Both the position numbers and the translations under genes were made by a program. This document shows positions 45,824 to 57,989 of a stretch of DNA of 64,000 bases, piece after piece. The first letter of the stretch is position 1; each line of letters opens with the position of its first letter. The notes under the pieces are model-generated. The model saw nothing but the letters and a program-made list of their open reading frames with translations. It did no database searches and was not told the origin of the DNA. The stretch covers positions 712,001 to 776,000 of the forward strand of contig JARHVA010005485.1 of the NCBI GenBank assembly GCA_037957365.1, read 5' to 3'. This DNA is from Torreya grandis. Lineage: Eukaryota; Streptophyta; Pinopsida; Cupressales; Taxaceae.

Positions 45824-47565
45824 AATTGATTGATTGAATGATGATGGTAACTTAACATAGAGGGTAATGATGAATTTTAAGAACATATTAGTAGGGAGAT
45901 GTTCATCTAAACTAATAAATGTTAAAATTCTTTCATGGTTAATTACTCTATTTGGGATTGATTAGGATTGAATCTGGATGTCAGTACCAAAGATATGTCT
46001 ATGCTTCCATTGTTGAATAGAATTCTTGATACTGGGGTTTGTTGTATCACATGTTGGTAGTCATCATGGTATAACATCATGAGGATTTGGCCAAAATATG
46101 CATAGGACTAACTCCCAAAATCCAATACTCAAATAGAAAACAATACACCAATGATAGAAACCATGATGATAATGTAAGAATATGAATATGGATGGATTTG
46201 AGTATAAGTGTGGGAAAGGAATCACCCAATGAACACACATAAACTAATTCAAGGCAATAGTGCTGAAAGCACACAAATAAAACAACAAAGAAGCAAATAA
46301 ATAAACACTCAATAGAAACCATATGAATATTGCCCCTAGAAAATAAGTGACAACTTAGCAAAAAAACAAAATGGGGGAATAAAAGAAAAGGAAGGGGGTG
46401 GTTGAGTTGTCTCCATATGCACTAGGAAAGTGGATGCTATCTACATAGTTTCATGGATGTAATATCCAATAAAAAAACTTTAGGTAAAATGTAGTTCTCC
46501 CAGGGAATGGGAAGAATGTGATAAGTGAGGGAAAAAAATAGTATGGATATGATATAGAAAGAGTAATGGTCTTGTGAAATGGAAAATGCATGAGAGAAAA
46601 GGCCAAAAAGGATGGGGAAACTAAGTGACAAGTAATTTTCTTGTGACTTAGTAAGGGTTCCCAGAATCCTTAAGGCAAAAGAAGTGGCCAATGTTTTAGT
46701 TCTTTTCTAATGATTTTTAAAATGTTTTTGCAATTATTTTGAAGCATCTCAGCTCAGTCAAGAATGATGAGATATGAAATGGTTCAAGCTCAAAAAATGG
46801 TGAGAGCATTTAAACTAAAATTGCTCACAAAATGGTGAGAGCATTCAAACTTAGGTTACTCACAAAATGATGAGAGCGTTTAAACTTAAGTTTCTCATAA
46901 AATGATGAGAGCATTTAAACTAAGGTTGCTCATAAAATAGTGAGAGCATGGTGGGAAGGGTGACTGAGTTGACCTCAACTAGTATCTTTCATTGTCTACA
47001 TAGTCTTAGAGTAGGACCTCAAGTCACTATAGTTTTGCCTTATAATAGAGGAATTTGACTAGTGTAGCAATCAGTTCAATCAAAATAGGCATAGTTGGTA
47101 AAAAGGCATAGCATGGCATAGGAAATGGCAAGTTGGTATGTCAAGGCTCAATAAACAAATGTGTCCCCTAGTTTACCCATAGGCAGTTATAACTAGGACA
47201 TAATAGCTTAGATCAATGGTACTAATTTGACCAAAGGTAGCTATAATTAGTAGTAAGATCAGTGATAAGAAAGGAATAATAAATGAAGGATGCAACTGCT
47301 AAAACTTTTATCACACTACTTGAAAATATGATCTCTATCTGAAGTACTTGAACTGATTGATGAAACTAATCAAATTTCTCGATGCTAAAAATACATACTG
47401 AATGGTAAAAACTAAGGTCAAACAGGATAGGCTCTAGAACACACTAGGTCAATAGGTCAGAAAGGTAAAGTGGATATGACTAAGAGGATAGATAAGAATG
47501 ATATTTATATAAATAATAATAGTCATAAAATGGCATAACTAAAATGGTCCTTATAGATAATACAC
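45241..47565 (-). repeat. Repeat-rich 3' untranslated region of element 2
   Basis: 2.3 kb with no coding domain but several short tandem repeats. Units of roughly 60-110 bp contain TTTGCCCAAAGGTAGTTATAAT (shortened here to its core GCCCAAAGGTAGTTATAAT) at about 45497, 45560, 45675 and 45737. A (TGAT)n microsatellite lies at 45787-45840. A 35-bp tandem repeat with TGAGAGC at 46801, 46836, 46871, 46906 and 46941 follows. ORFs across this region are products of the repeats. Tat elements are known for variable, satellite-forming 3' regions. Confidence 0.75.
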
Positions 47566-47569
47566 CTTA

Positions 47570-48890
47570 GCACTTAAGCATAGTACTGCTTAAGGTGAAT
47601 AATATTCATTGGCTCAAAAAGTTCATCTCCATCTATTGTGGCAAGCCTGTATGCCCCTGATCCATAATCTACAGTAATGATGAAAGGCCCTATTCAATTT
47701 GGTTTGAATTTACCTTTATGCTTCTTCTCAATCATGGTATTCTTTTGGTTTTCTTTAAGAACAAGATCACCAAGTTCAAATGTTATATACTTGACACACT
47801 GATTGTAGTGGCCTTTGAGTCAAATCTAATATGCCTAAAGATTGTTGAGCATAGTTATACATTTCTCATCAATTAGGTCTAGCTCTTGTAGGTGAGCTAC
47901 TTAACAGCCATGATCATATAAGACAAGCTTGAAAGAGATGCACAGTGAAGGAAATTTGACCTCAATGGGAAGGATGTTTTCAGTACCATAAACAAGTGAG
48001 TATGGAGTGGCTTTTGTGGGGGTTGGATGATTGGTATGGTATGCCCAAAGGGTAGGGAATATCTGTAGGTGCCAATCATGACTAACATCATTGACAATAT
48101 TTTTTAGAATATTGACAATGGTTTTATTTGATTCTTTGACATGGCCATTACCTTGAGGGTAATATGTTGTAGAAATGTTGTGCAATTTTATATTTGATAA
48201 TATATGGTCTACATCCTTGTTCTTGAATGATCCTCCATTATCAGATATAATTTTAGAGGGGATACCATAATGACAAATGAGATGGTTAAAGATGAATTTG
48301 GAAATTTACTTTCCACTCACATAAGTGAGGGGTATAGCTTCAACCCACTTAGTGAAATACTCAGTGGTGGTAAGGATATGTTTATGGCTATCAGATAAAG
48401 TGGGGTTGATCTTCCTAATGAGGTCAAGTCCCCATGTAGCAAATGGATATGGTCTCAACATCAGTTTCAAATTTTGGTCTGGGACATGAATTAGATTAGC
48501 ATGTCATTGACATTTATCACACTTCTTTACATATGCAACTACATCTATGTCCATCATGGGCTAATAATAACCAAGACATAAGAGCTTTGTGGATAGGACT
48601 ATCCCACTAGAATGAGCTCCACATACTCCTTCATGAACTTCTCTTAACACTAGTGTAGACTCTACCAAATTTAAACAATGAAGTAGAGTTCCATCAAAAC
48701 GATGGTGGTAAAGGGTGGATCCAAGTAGAGTATAACGAGTGGAATGATGAATAAAGGCTTTGGTTTGTTTTTGAGATAGGTTAGGTGGTATAACTTGGTC
48801 ATAAAGGTATTTATAAATGTCTAAGTACTAGATAGAATTTTGACCAACAATATCACAAACCATTACAATAGTTGAAGGTTCATGAGCTGG
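47570..48890 (-). pseudogene. Integrase of element 2
   Basis: Read on minus: a CH-type zinc part near 48520-48560; core with second-D region DNGG near 48230, then YYPQGNGHVKESNKTIVN (family form YYPQGNGQAEATNK; the third acidic residue E is read in VKESNK), WAYHTNHPTPTKATPYSLVY and GTENILPIEV. The C-terminal part reads EKKHKGKF, PFIITVDYGSGAYRLATIDG, and ends MNIIHLKQYY near 47575. The open piece is 47901-48185. Inserts element DNA into the genome; dead by stops upstream. Confidence 0.8.
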
Positions 48891-48959
48891 TATTGACAAA
48901 TTCTCAATGAGGAACTAATGCTCGCTAGGTTTATCTATTTTTTGAATTAGAGAGCCAAT

Positions 48960-49330
48960 AGTAGCCATGGCATTTTTAGTTCTATTACTAACCCTTACTA
49001 TGTGCTCAAACTAAATGTTGCTAATTTGTTAAGAGTGTTGACCATGGCTTTATCTGGAACCATCTTGTCATCTTTGGTCTAAAAATGATATGTGACCTGA
49101 TTGATGATTAACTGAGAATCACCATAAACTTGGAGATGAGATATGTTCCAATGCACTACCTATCAAAGTCTTGCAATAAGTGCTTCATACTCAGCCATGT
49201 TCTTTGTACAAGGAAAGTTGATTCTAAATGATTTATGGATTAGATCCCCTTATGATGTAATAAACAATATGCCTACTCCTAATCCATGTGTAGTAAATGA
49301 ACCATAAAAATACAACTTCCAATTTTGTTC
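48960..49330 (-). pseudogene. Archaeal-type RNase H of element 2, downstream of RT
   Basis: Pieces on minus: a G.G..L.SP-type start near 49300, a tract around NMAEYEAL near 49190, then a loop LQVYGDSQLIINQV near 49110-49150, and the end FEHIVRVSNRTKNAMATIGS near 48965-49010. The last is typical of the second RNase H of Tat elements. It lies after the RT-linked RNase H and before integrase. Several shifts and stops. Confidence 0.65.
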
Positions 49331-49559
49331 CTTAAGAGGTGTGTCAATGATGGTCATTTAGGATTCATTATGAAAATTAAATGCGAGTGGATTTGTGTTT
49401 GCAAGAGGTGCTTCAACAAGTTAATCTACAAGAACTTGTCCCTTGATTACCTTCTAATTGACATACTTTATGTCAAACTCACTAAGAATCATGATCCATT
49501 TGGCCAATCCACCTTGTAAATATATTTTATATAGTAGATACTTGAGCAGATCTACTTTT

Positions 49560-49960
49560 GAAATGACCATGGTCTTATTATTCAACATTAATAGCATAGT
49601 TTTTGAGCTATGAAGACCATGTTCAGACAAGATTTTTCAATAGGTGCATAGTTATGCTCATATGTGACCAAGGTATGGCTTAGGTAGTATATGGCATGCT
49701 CTTTTCCATTGTCATCATGTTGAGCCAAGAGTTCCCTTAGGGCATTACTAGTAGTTGATAGATATAAAAAGAATGGCTTTCTCAGCATATGAGGTAATAA
49801 AATAGGTGGATTAACGAGATAGTCTTTGAGTTATTGGAAAGCTATTTGGAAATGATCCCAGTGAAATGCAACTCCCTTATTTATAAGATGTGTAAATGGA
49901 TGAAACTTTTTTGTAAACTGAGAGATGAAGCATCATACTAATTGAATCTTACCCTAAAAA
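49560..49960 (-). pseudogene. RNase H (RT-linked) of element 2
   Basis: Open piece 49588-49788: PFFLYLSTTSNALRELLAQH, EHAIYYLSHTL and YAPIEKSCLNMVFIAQKL. This is the RNase H domain that directly follows gypsy RT (family: LYL..S..A.SAVL, .YY.S..L..AE..Y...EK..LA..). It removes the RNA strand during reverse transcription. Confidence 0.82.
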
Positions 49961-49989
49961 CTATAGAGTTGCTTTAAATTAGTTGGTGG

Positions 49990-50780
49990 TAGCATCTTAG
50001 TTGTAGCATGGATTTTAGCTAGATCGACTTCAATATCTCTATGAGACATGATGAAGCCAAGTAATTTTATTGAAGTTACACCAAACACACATTTATTTGG
50101 ATTAATTATGGCTTTAGACTCCCATAATCATTCAAATATCTTACACAAAATTGTTGGATGGTCAGCCCTAGTCTTAGATTTTCCTAATATGTCATCGACA
50201 TAGTCTTTAAGAATATCATACATCATATTATAGAATATGATAGTCATGGCCCTTTGATATGTAGCTCCATCATTCTTAATACGAAATGTCATTACCTAAT
50301 AACAAAATGTTCCATATGGAGTGGTGAATGTTGTTTTATGTTGGTCTTTTAGTGATATTCTAATCTGGTTGTATCTTAAAAATCCATCCATAAGTGAAAT
50401 CATTTCATAACCTACCATAGATTCGATGATCATGTTAATATTAGGTAATGGAAAGTCATCCTTAGGACAAGCTTTGTTTATGTCTCAAAAATTAGTATAG
50501 ATTCTAATTCCTTCAGGCTTTTTGCTAATAGGTACAACATTAGATATCCATTTTGAGTAGTCAATGGATCAGATACATCCTGCTTCTAAGAGTTTTTCCA
50601 AATCTTTCTTTACCAATACAACAATGTGAGGATGCATATTGTAGATCTTTTATTTTACTAGTTTGGCATTAGGATTGACCACAAGGTGGTGCAAAATTAA
50701 GGTGGGGTCTAAAATTGGCATGTTAGAATAAGCCCATGCAAAGATATCTACAAATTCTCTCAACATAGCTATAAAGACAT
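49990..50780 (-). pseudogene. Reverse transcriptase of element 2
   Basis: Minus strand: LEKLLEAGCI, KWISNVVPISKK, KACPKDDFPLPNI, MISLMDGFLRYNQI, TTFTTPYGTFCY, then YVDDILGKSK, which keeps the catalytic DD (about 50185-50200), then NPNKCVFGVTS and LLGFIMSHRDIEVD. Stops at several places. The words are those of Tat/Athila-type Ty3/gypsy RT. Confidence 0.85.
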
Positions 50781-51950
50781 TTACATTCCTCCTTAGTGAG
50801 GGATGTGCCTAACTTTATCCACTTCAAGTTTGATGGAGTCTCAATGTCTATCTCTATTGTATCCTTGACTAGAAGGGTCAAACCATCTTCTAGGATAGTA
50901 GTTCAAAGACTTGAAATATTGGACTATATTAGGGTCCTCTGTTAGGACTTGCTCTTTAACTTCTCTTAGGCATGATGAATCTAAGTCCCCTAATGGGAGA
51001 TTTGGCCATGTGACAAAAATAGTCAAAAATTACTCAAGAATTTAATAAAATACTTGTTTTTACACAAAAATAAACTTAGATACATAGGCAAGTTCATTGT
51101 TGCTGGTCTTTTGGTCTAAATTTGAATAAAAATAAACATCCCCATCTAATGGCACCTAAAACAAGTTTTCACCACTAGACTGGCCTTTATATTTACTTTT
51201 TCCTTGGTCAAAAAGCACCTCAAAGAGGTTTCCACTTTGGCACCTCAATGTTTTACTTATTTATTTTTGGCTAAAGGTGTTCACCCATTCTCCAAAATAC
51301 GCTTCAAGATACAATGTGATTGAGAATCTTGATTTGTGATCTCCCAACGAAACATTGTCTCTAAGGCCTAAAAAGTCACAGAATGCCTCATCATTCTAAA
51401 ACTCAATAATCAAAAAAGTGGATTCTTTTTGGTCCTAATCTATTAGTTAGGGATAGTATAGCGGTAATGGGCTATGATGAATGACTAGGGTAAGGGTATA
51501 AATGGCATTGGTATCTAATAGGTTAGTCTTAGTCAGGTCATCAAAGGAGAGGTTGTGATTATACTCTACTCCATTGTCATCATCATCCTTACTAGGCATT
51601 GGTGATCAAATTTAAATAAGATATGTGGGGTCACCCCTAGGCAATTTAAAACCAAGTCCACAAGGTATTTCATATTTAGTCATGGAAATTGGCTTGATGG
51701 TTCCTTGTTGATTCAGTTTAAGGTCTCTTCATTCATAATTGTGATGCTCCATGATCCTATTGGGAATAGGATACTTTGCACTTTTATAACAATTAGCTTG
51801 TTCATCATTTTATAACCATTATTCATCCCCTTCAAGAGGGTCAAGTTCTAGGCTAAATGCTGATACAAATGTGATAGGTCCGTTATCTTTATTCTTTCAT
51901 TGCCAATGCATGTGTGAGGTGACTTTAGCTCACCCAAAGTTTTTCATATT

Positions 51951-52560
51951 CTAAGGAAGACTGATAATATGAAATGTATCATGGGTCACATACTCTCTCG
52001 GTTCATTATCTAAAATGGTGAATTGATTAGAAGCTTTAGGAAGCAACATGTGGGAAAGGGAATCCAAGGTATTAGGATCTATGCAATTATTTGGTGAAAG
52101 ATCAATAAGTATGGCCTTTCCTTTATCCTGTTTATAACTTAGATTCATGCCATAATGATAATTGTAGCTTTGAAATTTGGCCTCAAGATGTTCACAGTAT
52201 TCATATGGGTGTAAATCTCCTAGAGTATTCACTTCCATCCCTGAGTGAGAAAACTTGATACATTGGTATAACATTGATGGTACTACATGAATCCCATATA
52301 ACCAAGGCTTGCCTAGAAGCATATTGTATGATAACTCAAGATCAAGCACATGATAAAGTGTATCATGGTTCAAAGTCCCAATAATAACTAGAAAACTAAG
52401 GGTGCCTTGTGATTCTCCTTTTTTATTATCATAGGCTTTGATGGTTATCATTTCTAGCTGGAGATCTACCATTGTGTACCTAAGAAGCTTGATGAGCTTT
52501 AGAGACACTGTGTTGAGGCTTGATCCATTTTCTATAAGGGCATGTTTCACTTTATGCCAC
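51951..52560 (-). pseudogene. Aspartic protease of element 2
   Basis: A 199-codon open frame: KHALIENGSSLNTVSLKLI (family form ALIDNGSS.N), IKAYDNKKGESQGTL, then VLDLELSYNMLLGKPWL and GIHVVPSMLYQCIKF, typical for Tat proteases (SYN.LLGRPW......PS.LHQ..KF). The active-site D reads E. The part after residue 110 is linker towards RT. Confidence 0.85.
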
Positions 52561-53900
52561 TTTATATAAACTTATATGTATAAAGGGTTATTATGGAGTG
52601 GGTCAAGAGAAGACATATCACTTTGGTTGAATGTGACTTGTTGGGTTGGAGTTAGGTGTCCATCTAAAGCTTGGAATTTATCAAGGCATATGTCACTAGA
52701 AATAGTGGATTGGGTTAGGAACTTATTCAAGATGTTCTTGTAGATTATCGATGTTCAGAGTAAATCTAAAATAGAAATTTTTACTGGTGTCTTTTGTAAT
52801 TGTTCTAAAATATCAAACTTCTTGTCTTGGTCAGTATTGAATGGTTTATTCTGAGGTTGAACAGTTGGCTAGATGATAGGCAAAGTGGTAGATGGTTTTG
52901 GTCCTAGTATGGTAATATTTAACCTTCGAGTTGTAATTTTACAATTAAGATTAGATACTAGACCATTATTACTAACAAATGTTAGGAATGGTGTGGGGCC
53001 AGATAAGATAAGTCTTGATTATCAGTGCACTTGTATATGGTCACGTGACAAGGATGAGTTATTGACATAAGGTCCAAAAGTGAAAGTCTAATTTTGTTGG
53101 CTTGCTTATATGAAGTCCCAGGTTAAAGAAGGATTATCAATGTAATTTTACTGAGTGTTGTTGTTTAGTAATGGTCTAGATTGATTAAAACTTGGTATAG
53201 GATTAATGGATATGGTGTTAATGCTACCCCCTACAATATGACCTACAACCTTGTTGTATTCATGTGTAATTACATGGTAGGTTTGTTGGTTATTACCATT
53301 CTAACCTTGGTTTTTTCCATTATTCTATCATTGTGGGTTTTGTTGTTGATTTTATTGATTCTATTGGTTCGGCCTTTGATTTTGATACTATTGATTTTTT
53401 TGTTGCACTGGCCAGTGTTGTTTCTATTGTTGCTGATTATTATATCAGGGAAAGGGGTTTTGACAAATCTCAAGAGTTTGATTTAAAGTGGAAGCACCAT
53501 TATCCAATGTTATCTTCCCATTCTCGAACATAATCTCAATCAAATGCTTGATTTGGACACATCTTCATAGATTATGCCCATTAACCTGATGATATTCATA
53601 GAATTTGATTTCATGGTACCAATCAAAATAAGAAATTCCTTATAGATAATGCTTTGGTATAGGCCAACTAATAAAATTAGTAGCATCAAGATTATGAAAT
53701 ATAGACTCAATAAGTTCTCCTAGGTCATTAAAGACATGACATTTAGGCACAGTTCTCCTAAGAGGAGGGGTTTGTAATGGTATAGACTATTGTATTTGTT
53801 GTGTAGGTCTTGGTTGTTTGCTTATGACATTGGTTGGAGAGGTTTTTGGGTAAGAGTTAGCTAAAAAGGTAGTGAAGATAATGTTTGCACTATTTAGACA
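52561..53900 (-). pseudogene. Gag C-terminus and linker of element 2
   Basis: Low-complexity part on minus, Asn/Gln-rich around 53270-53473 (words like NNRNNTGQCNKKINS). + strand ORFs here (53181-53486, 53333-53533) are its antisense and look hydrophobic only for that reason. No knuckle recognised. Confidence 0.5.
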
Positions 53901-54951
53901 TGATGTGACTTAGTTACTCCATTTCCCATAATATTCCTAATCTAATAAAATTGTTTTGGTCTTTCTTGGTTATTGGCTTATGTCAATTGTGATGCGTGTG
54001 CTTGCATTAGATGTTGGTTTTGACCATTTCCTTGATTGGTACCTAGATTATGATTGGTTAAATTAAGCTTGATGATCCCTGTATTAATAATAGCTCACTC
54101 AATAAATAAGCATTTGTCGATGATTTCCTTAAAAGTATGTGCACATTGTAGCTCTAGATGATATGATATCTCACTATGCAAATTTTTGGTAAACATGGCA
54201 GCTAATTATTTATCTGGTAAAATATGGGAGAAACAGCTTGTAAGGGCTCTCCATCACTATAGATAACTTGTAAAAATCTCACCAGCTTTTTGCTTTACTT
54301 GTGTTAAGTCTAGAAATGAAATCTCATGCTCAAGATTATAGAAAAAATGTTGCATAAACTTATCAGAAATATAATCAAAATCTATCACTAAATTCTTAGG
54401 AAACTTTAAAAACCACTCCAAGGCTTGTCCAACCAAGCTCCTTGGAAATAATAAAAAAAGGTATATGTCATTATATGCCACTGGTTGACATGCGATAAAG
54501 AATTCAGTTAAATGTGCCTTAGGGTTACCTTTCTCTTTGTATTTGTCAAATTTTGGTGGTTCGTATCCTAGAGAAAATGACATCTATAAGTACTCCATAT
54601 TGAATGGATAGGAAAACACATCATCCAATTTGAATTTTTTAGTCTATTTCCTAGCCTAAATGGCAACAATTTCATCCTTCATCTATTGTAATTCTTGGGA
54701 TAGGAAATTGGAAGGAACATTAGTTTGAGGGAGAATATTGGTTTGGGTAGATGGTTGGGAGGTCACAAGTGGGACACTTTGACCAGGGTATGATGGAGAT
54801 ACCTATTGAGATATATTGGTTCGGTTGGGAAATGGACCAAGAATATGTATACATAGATTAGAGTGTGCTTGGAATTATATGTTTGGCTATGTGATATTCT
54901 AGTTTGGGTTGGTGATAAAGGTTTGACCAAGAGAATTTTGTAGTTCAAAAG
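53900..54951 (-). pseudogene. gag of element 2 (start cut off)
   Basis: The open frame at 54257-54583 holds the Tat capsid core: GYEPPKFDKYKEKGNPKAHL, FIACQPVAYNDIYLFLLFPR, SLVGQALEWFLKFPK, and DKFMQHFFYNLEHEIS. The family form is KYDG.GDP..HL, SL.G.AL.WY, F...Y..N. Upstream to 54951 the frame continues with stops and is then cut by the LTR of element 3. Confidence 0.85.
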
Positions 54952-57950
54952 TGTTGGGTGAATATTTTGTCAATAGCTAATTGATGAGAAAAATAGGTCT
55001 CTTCAACCACATCAAGGGAGATTGGTTGGCCAAATGTGTAGGTTTACAGCATCAGATGTGAACAAATCTCTCCTCTCATCAAGGGGAGGTTCCCTATAAA
55101 TATGAGGAGCTATATAATATATATATAAGTAGAAAATAACACTCAGGGGTAGGACTACACCATCCATCTCTCTTTTTTTAGAGATGATATTCATAAATAA
55201 AGGAGAAAATCTTGATGAAAACACTGAAGGCACTTCTCTTCTTTCAGAAGTGATCTTGCAGAAAATAGTAGGAGTTATTTTAGGTAGTGACAAGTAACAA
55301 GTAACAAAGGTGCAGTAACTACTAGGATAAAATGGAACACAAAGTCTCCACTTTAACTACCCAAAGAGTGAAATATAAAGGATAATGGGGGCACAAAGTC
55401 ATCCAAAGATCCTTTACATAGAAAGAAACTAAAAACACATTGAAGACAACTATGACAACACAAAGTCTTCCACAACTAGCTTCAGGACATCTTCTTGATT
55501 GCTTCCACTCATTTTGCCTGTCAAATTAAATAAACAAGAATGCATTTAGAAAATAGAGATAAGAAAAATCACCTAAAATGATACAAGCTATAACAGCACA
55601 AAGTCTAAAAGTCACTTGCTTTCTCATTTAGATAAAGTAATATGATCAACAATCTGAGCTCAAAGTCTTAGTAATCACCTTTCAATTTGGGTAGAGTTTT
55701 TGCTTCTATATTGGAAAAGATATCCCTTGCATAAAATAAGAGATTACAATGTATAGTAGCTAAGAAAGGCTTGGCACTTTTTCCCATGGGACAGCCCATG
55801 CTACATTCAATGCTTTGAATGCATTTTTAGTTCTATCAAAGGGGCCACGCTTGGAATAGTGTATTACTTTAACTATGGCATGCCCATTCATCTTATATGT
55901 CTCCTCCTTAACATGGGTTGTCTAGTCATTTTCCTAATGTCTGTGCAGCTGTCCATTTTACCTTGACTTCATGGAAGAAAAATAGGCCATGTCCTTGATT
56001 TGGTGTGCTCAGATGACTACTTAGTGGACTATTTCACCTACTGAAAATAACTCTCTTGTATATATTTTGATATCTATTATAGCTATCTCTTCTTTCCTAC
56101 TACATTCGGAACTCTTGATATATCTTCTTCAGCTGGTCACTTGGTTCATCCTTCAAGTCCCGCTCTATTTTTGAAAATCAATGGATAATCCATTACCTTA
56201 AATTTGACATTCATGGGGACGTCAATAGTTGCTAGTTGTTTGAACCATATTAAACCATGAACCTTTGAACCTATTAATCATTGGTTTAATAGTTCAACAA
56301 TTCAGGTAGTCTTTGTTGGTTCCTTTGTTCCATCACTTCCCAAGTTCAATCATTTTCGTGCTCTTTTGTTGAACCATCCCCTTGAACTGGTCTCTGGAAA
56401 CATCCATGTTCTTCCTTTGTCTGGAGCTTCCTTTTAACCGTTGAACCTATGGACCATTAAACTTTAAACTCTTTCGGTTCAAGGTTCAATGGTTCATTGG
56501 TTCAATCTTTGTTCCATTGCTTCCTTTATTTTGGCTAAGTATTTTGAACTTGTTGAACCTTTGAACTCTTGAACCCATTAAACCATTTGGTTTAAGGTTC
56601 AACGGTTCAATCCTTGTTCTTTGAAGTCTTCTTTTATTCAAGTCTTTCAAAGCTTTTTCCTTTGACTTTATCAAGCCTTGGAATGCCCCAAAAGGAAGGT
56701 GTCTCTTTGGGTCTTTGAAAAAGGTCCACTTTCTAGGTGTCGAGAGCCCCCCACAAGGGTACCTGCCCTTCGGAGTCCTTCGGGTGGCCTTTGGGCTTCA
56801 ATTCTTTCAAAGGGTCTTCGGGCTTTAATTCCTTCAGATAAAATGTCTGAAGGAATTCCTTCGGATAATTTGTTTGAAGGAAATCTTTCCTTGGCTTTGT
56901 CTACTTTCCTTCAGGATTTTCCTTTCGGGCGAATTCCTTTGGACAAAATGTTCAAAGGAATTCCTTCAAACTTTTTGTCTGAAATAATTCACTTTGTCTT
57001 TTGCCTTGAATAAATCTGAATGATTTCCAACTTTTCTACCTTGTTCACTTTTCTGAAGAAAATCTTACCCTTTCAACCTTCTCTTTGATCTTTGAACTAA
57101 TGTTCCCTACCCTCTGCAAGGGCACTTGTTCCTTTAGCTTTGGGGTAGTCCTTTGAATAGACCGATTGAACCAATTTTGGTTCAATGATTCAATGGTTCA
57201 ATCTTGTATTTGAAGCCTCTTTTCTTCTAAGTCTTTTGATCTCTTCGAACCCATTGAACCTGTTGAACCTGTTGAACCTATTAAACCATTTGGTTCAAGG
57301 TTTAATGGTTTAATGGTTCAACAATTCATTCCTTTGTTCTTCAAAGCCTTCTTTTCTTCTAAGTGTTTTGAAGCTGTTGAACCTTGAAGTGGTTGAATTT
57401 GTTAAACTTTTGCCAAAGCACTTAACTTCTTTAAGCTTTCCAACGTTGTTGAACCTTTGAACTCATTGAACCTTTGAACCTTTTAGAAGCAAGGTTCAAT
57501 GGTTCAATCCTTCCTTTGAAGGTTGTTAATGAAAATTTTTGATTAAACCAAGGTGTCGAACCAATCCTAAAATTGCCTAAGTGTTGGGAATTTGTTCCTT
57601 TGTGAGAATTTGCCTATTGAAGCCATTGAACCTGCTAATCCCTTAACTAAAAAAGCTTGAAAAATGAGGAATTTGAATGTTCAAAATAATTTTTGATAAG
57701 GGAAGAGATAATTTTGGCTTGTAAGACCAAAATAGTTCATATGTTGTCCCAAAAATGAGTGATAGATTTTTGGAAACAATAGTTGGCTCCAGTTGGGGAA
57801 CTCCTTTCAATTAAAAACTTGGAATAGCCAAGAGGAGTAGAAACCAGAATCTCTAGTGCCTTGAATTATGCCATTGGGCTATGGAGTCATGCTATCCAAA
57901 AAATGAAGGCACCAAAAATGAAAACAAACAACATAAAATAGAAATAAAGA
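54952..57950 (-). repeat. 3' LTR and 3' region of element 3
   Basis: The left end at 54952 is supported by the matching start at 63985. The right LTR border could not be found, so LTR and 3' untranslated region are given together. A minus-strand TATA-rich tract at 55111-55127 is a possible promoter. The ORFs at 55012-55293 and 56486-57013 have no domains. Confidence 0.55.
56230..57510. repeat. Degenerate GGTTCAA/TTGAACC and CCTTCGG repeats
   Basis: Two families of short repeats. TTGAACC.TTGAACC and GGTTCAATGGTTCAAT words recur dozens of times in both orientations (56240-56600 and 57160-57510). Between them (about 56770-56985), CCTTC(G/A)GA..AAATGT(C/T).GAAGGAATT units form inverted repeats able to fold into hairpins. 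Confidence 0.8.
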
Positions 57951-57989
57951 CTATATAAATATACATATGTACAGGTGAACTTATCTGAT

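Larger units (their letters stand above)
44085..54951 (-). mobile_element. Element 2: Tat-lineage Ty3/gypsy element (3' part)
   Basis: From the 3' LTR at the left to gag at the right, all on minus: gag, protease, RT, RNase H, archaeal-type RNase H, integrase, then a long repeat-rich 3' region. Its gag is interrupted at 54951/54952 by element 3; the remaining gag start, leader and 5' LTR should lie beyond 64000. RNase H order is RT-RH-aRH-INT. All domains carry stops. Confidence 0.85.

Noticed and set aside
53181..53533. Hydrophobic + strand ORFs that look like membrane proteins
   Set aside because: Antisense of an Asn/Gln-rich Gag linker of element 2; poly-AAC/AAT codons read as Val/Leu/Ile on the other strand.
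56678..57013. 111-codon + ORF with Ser/Pro/Phe repeats
   Set aside because: Translation of the CCTTCGG repeats; no domain and no conserved start.
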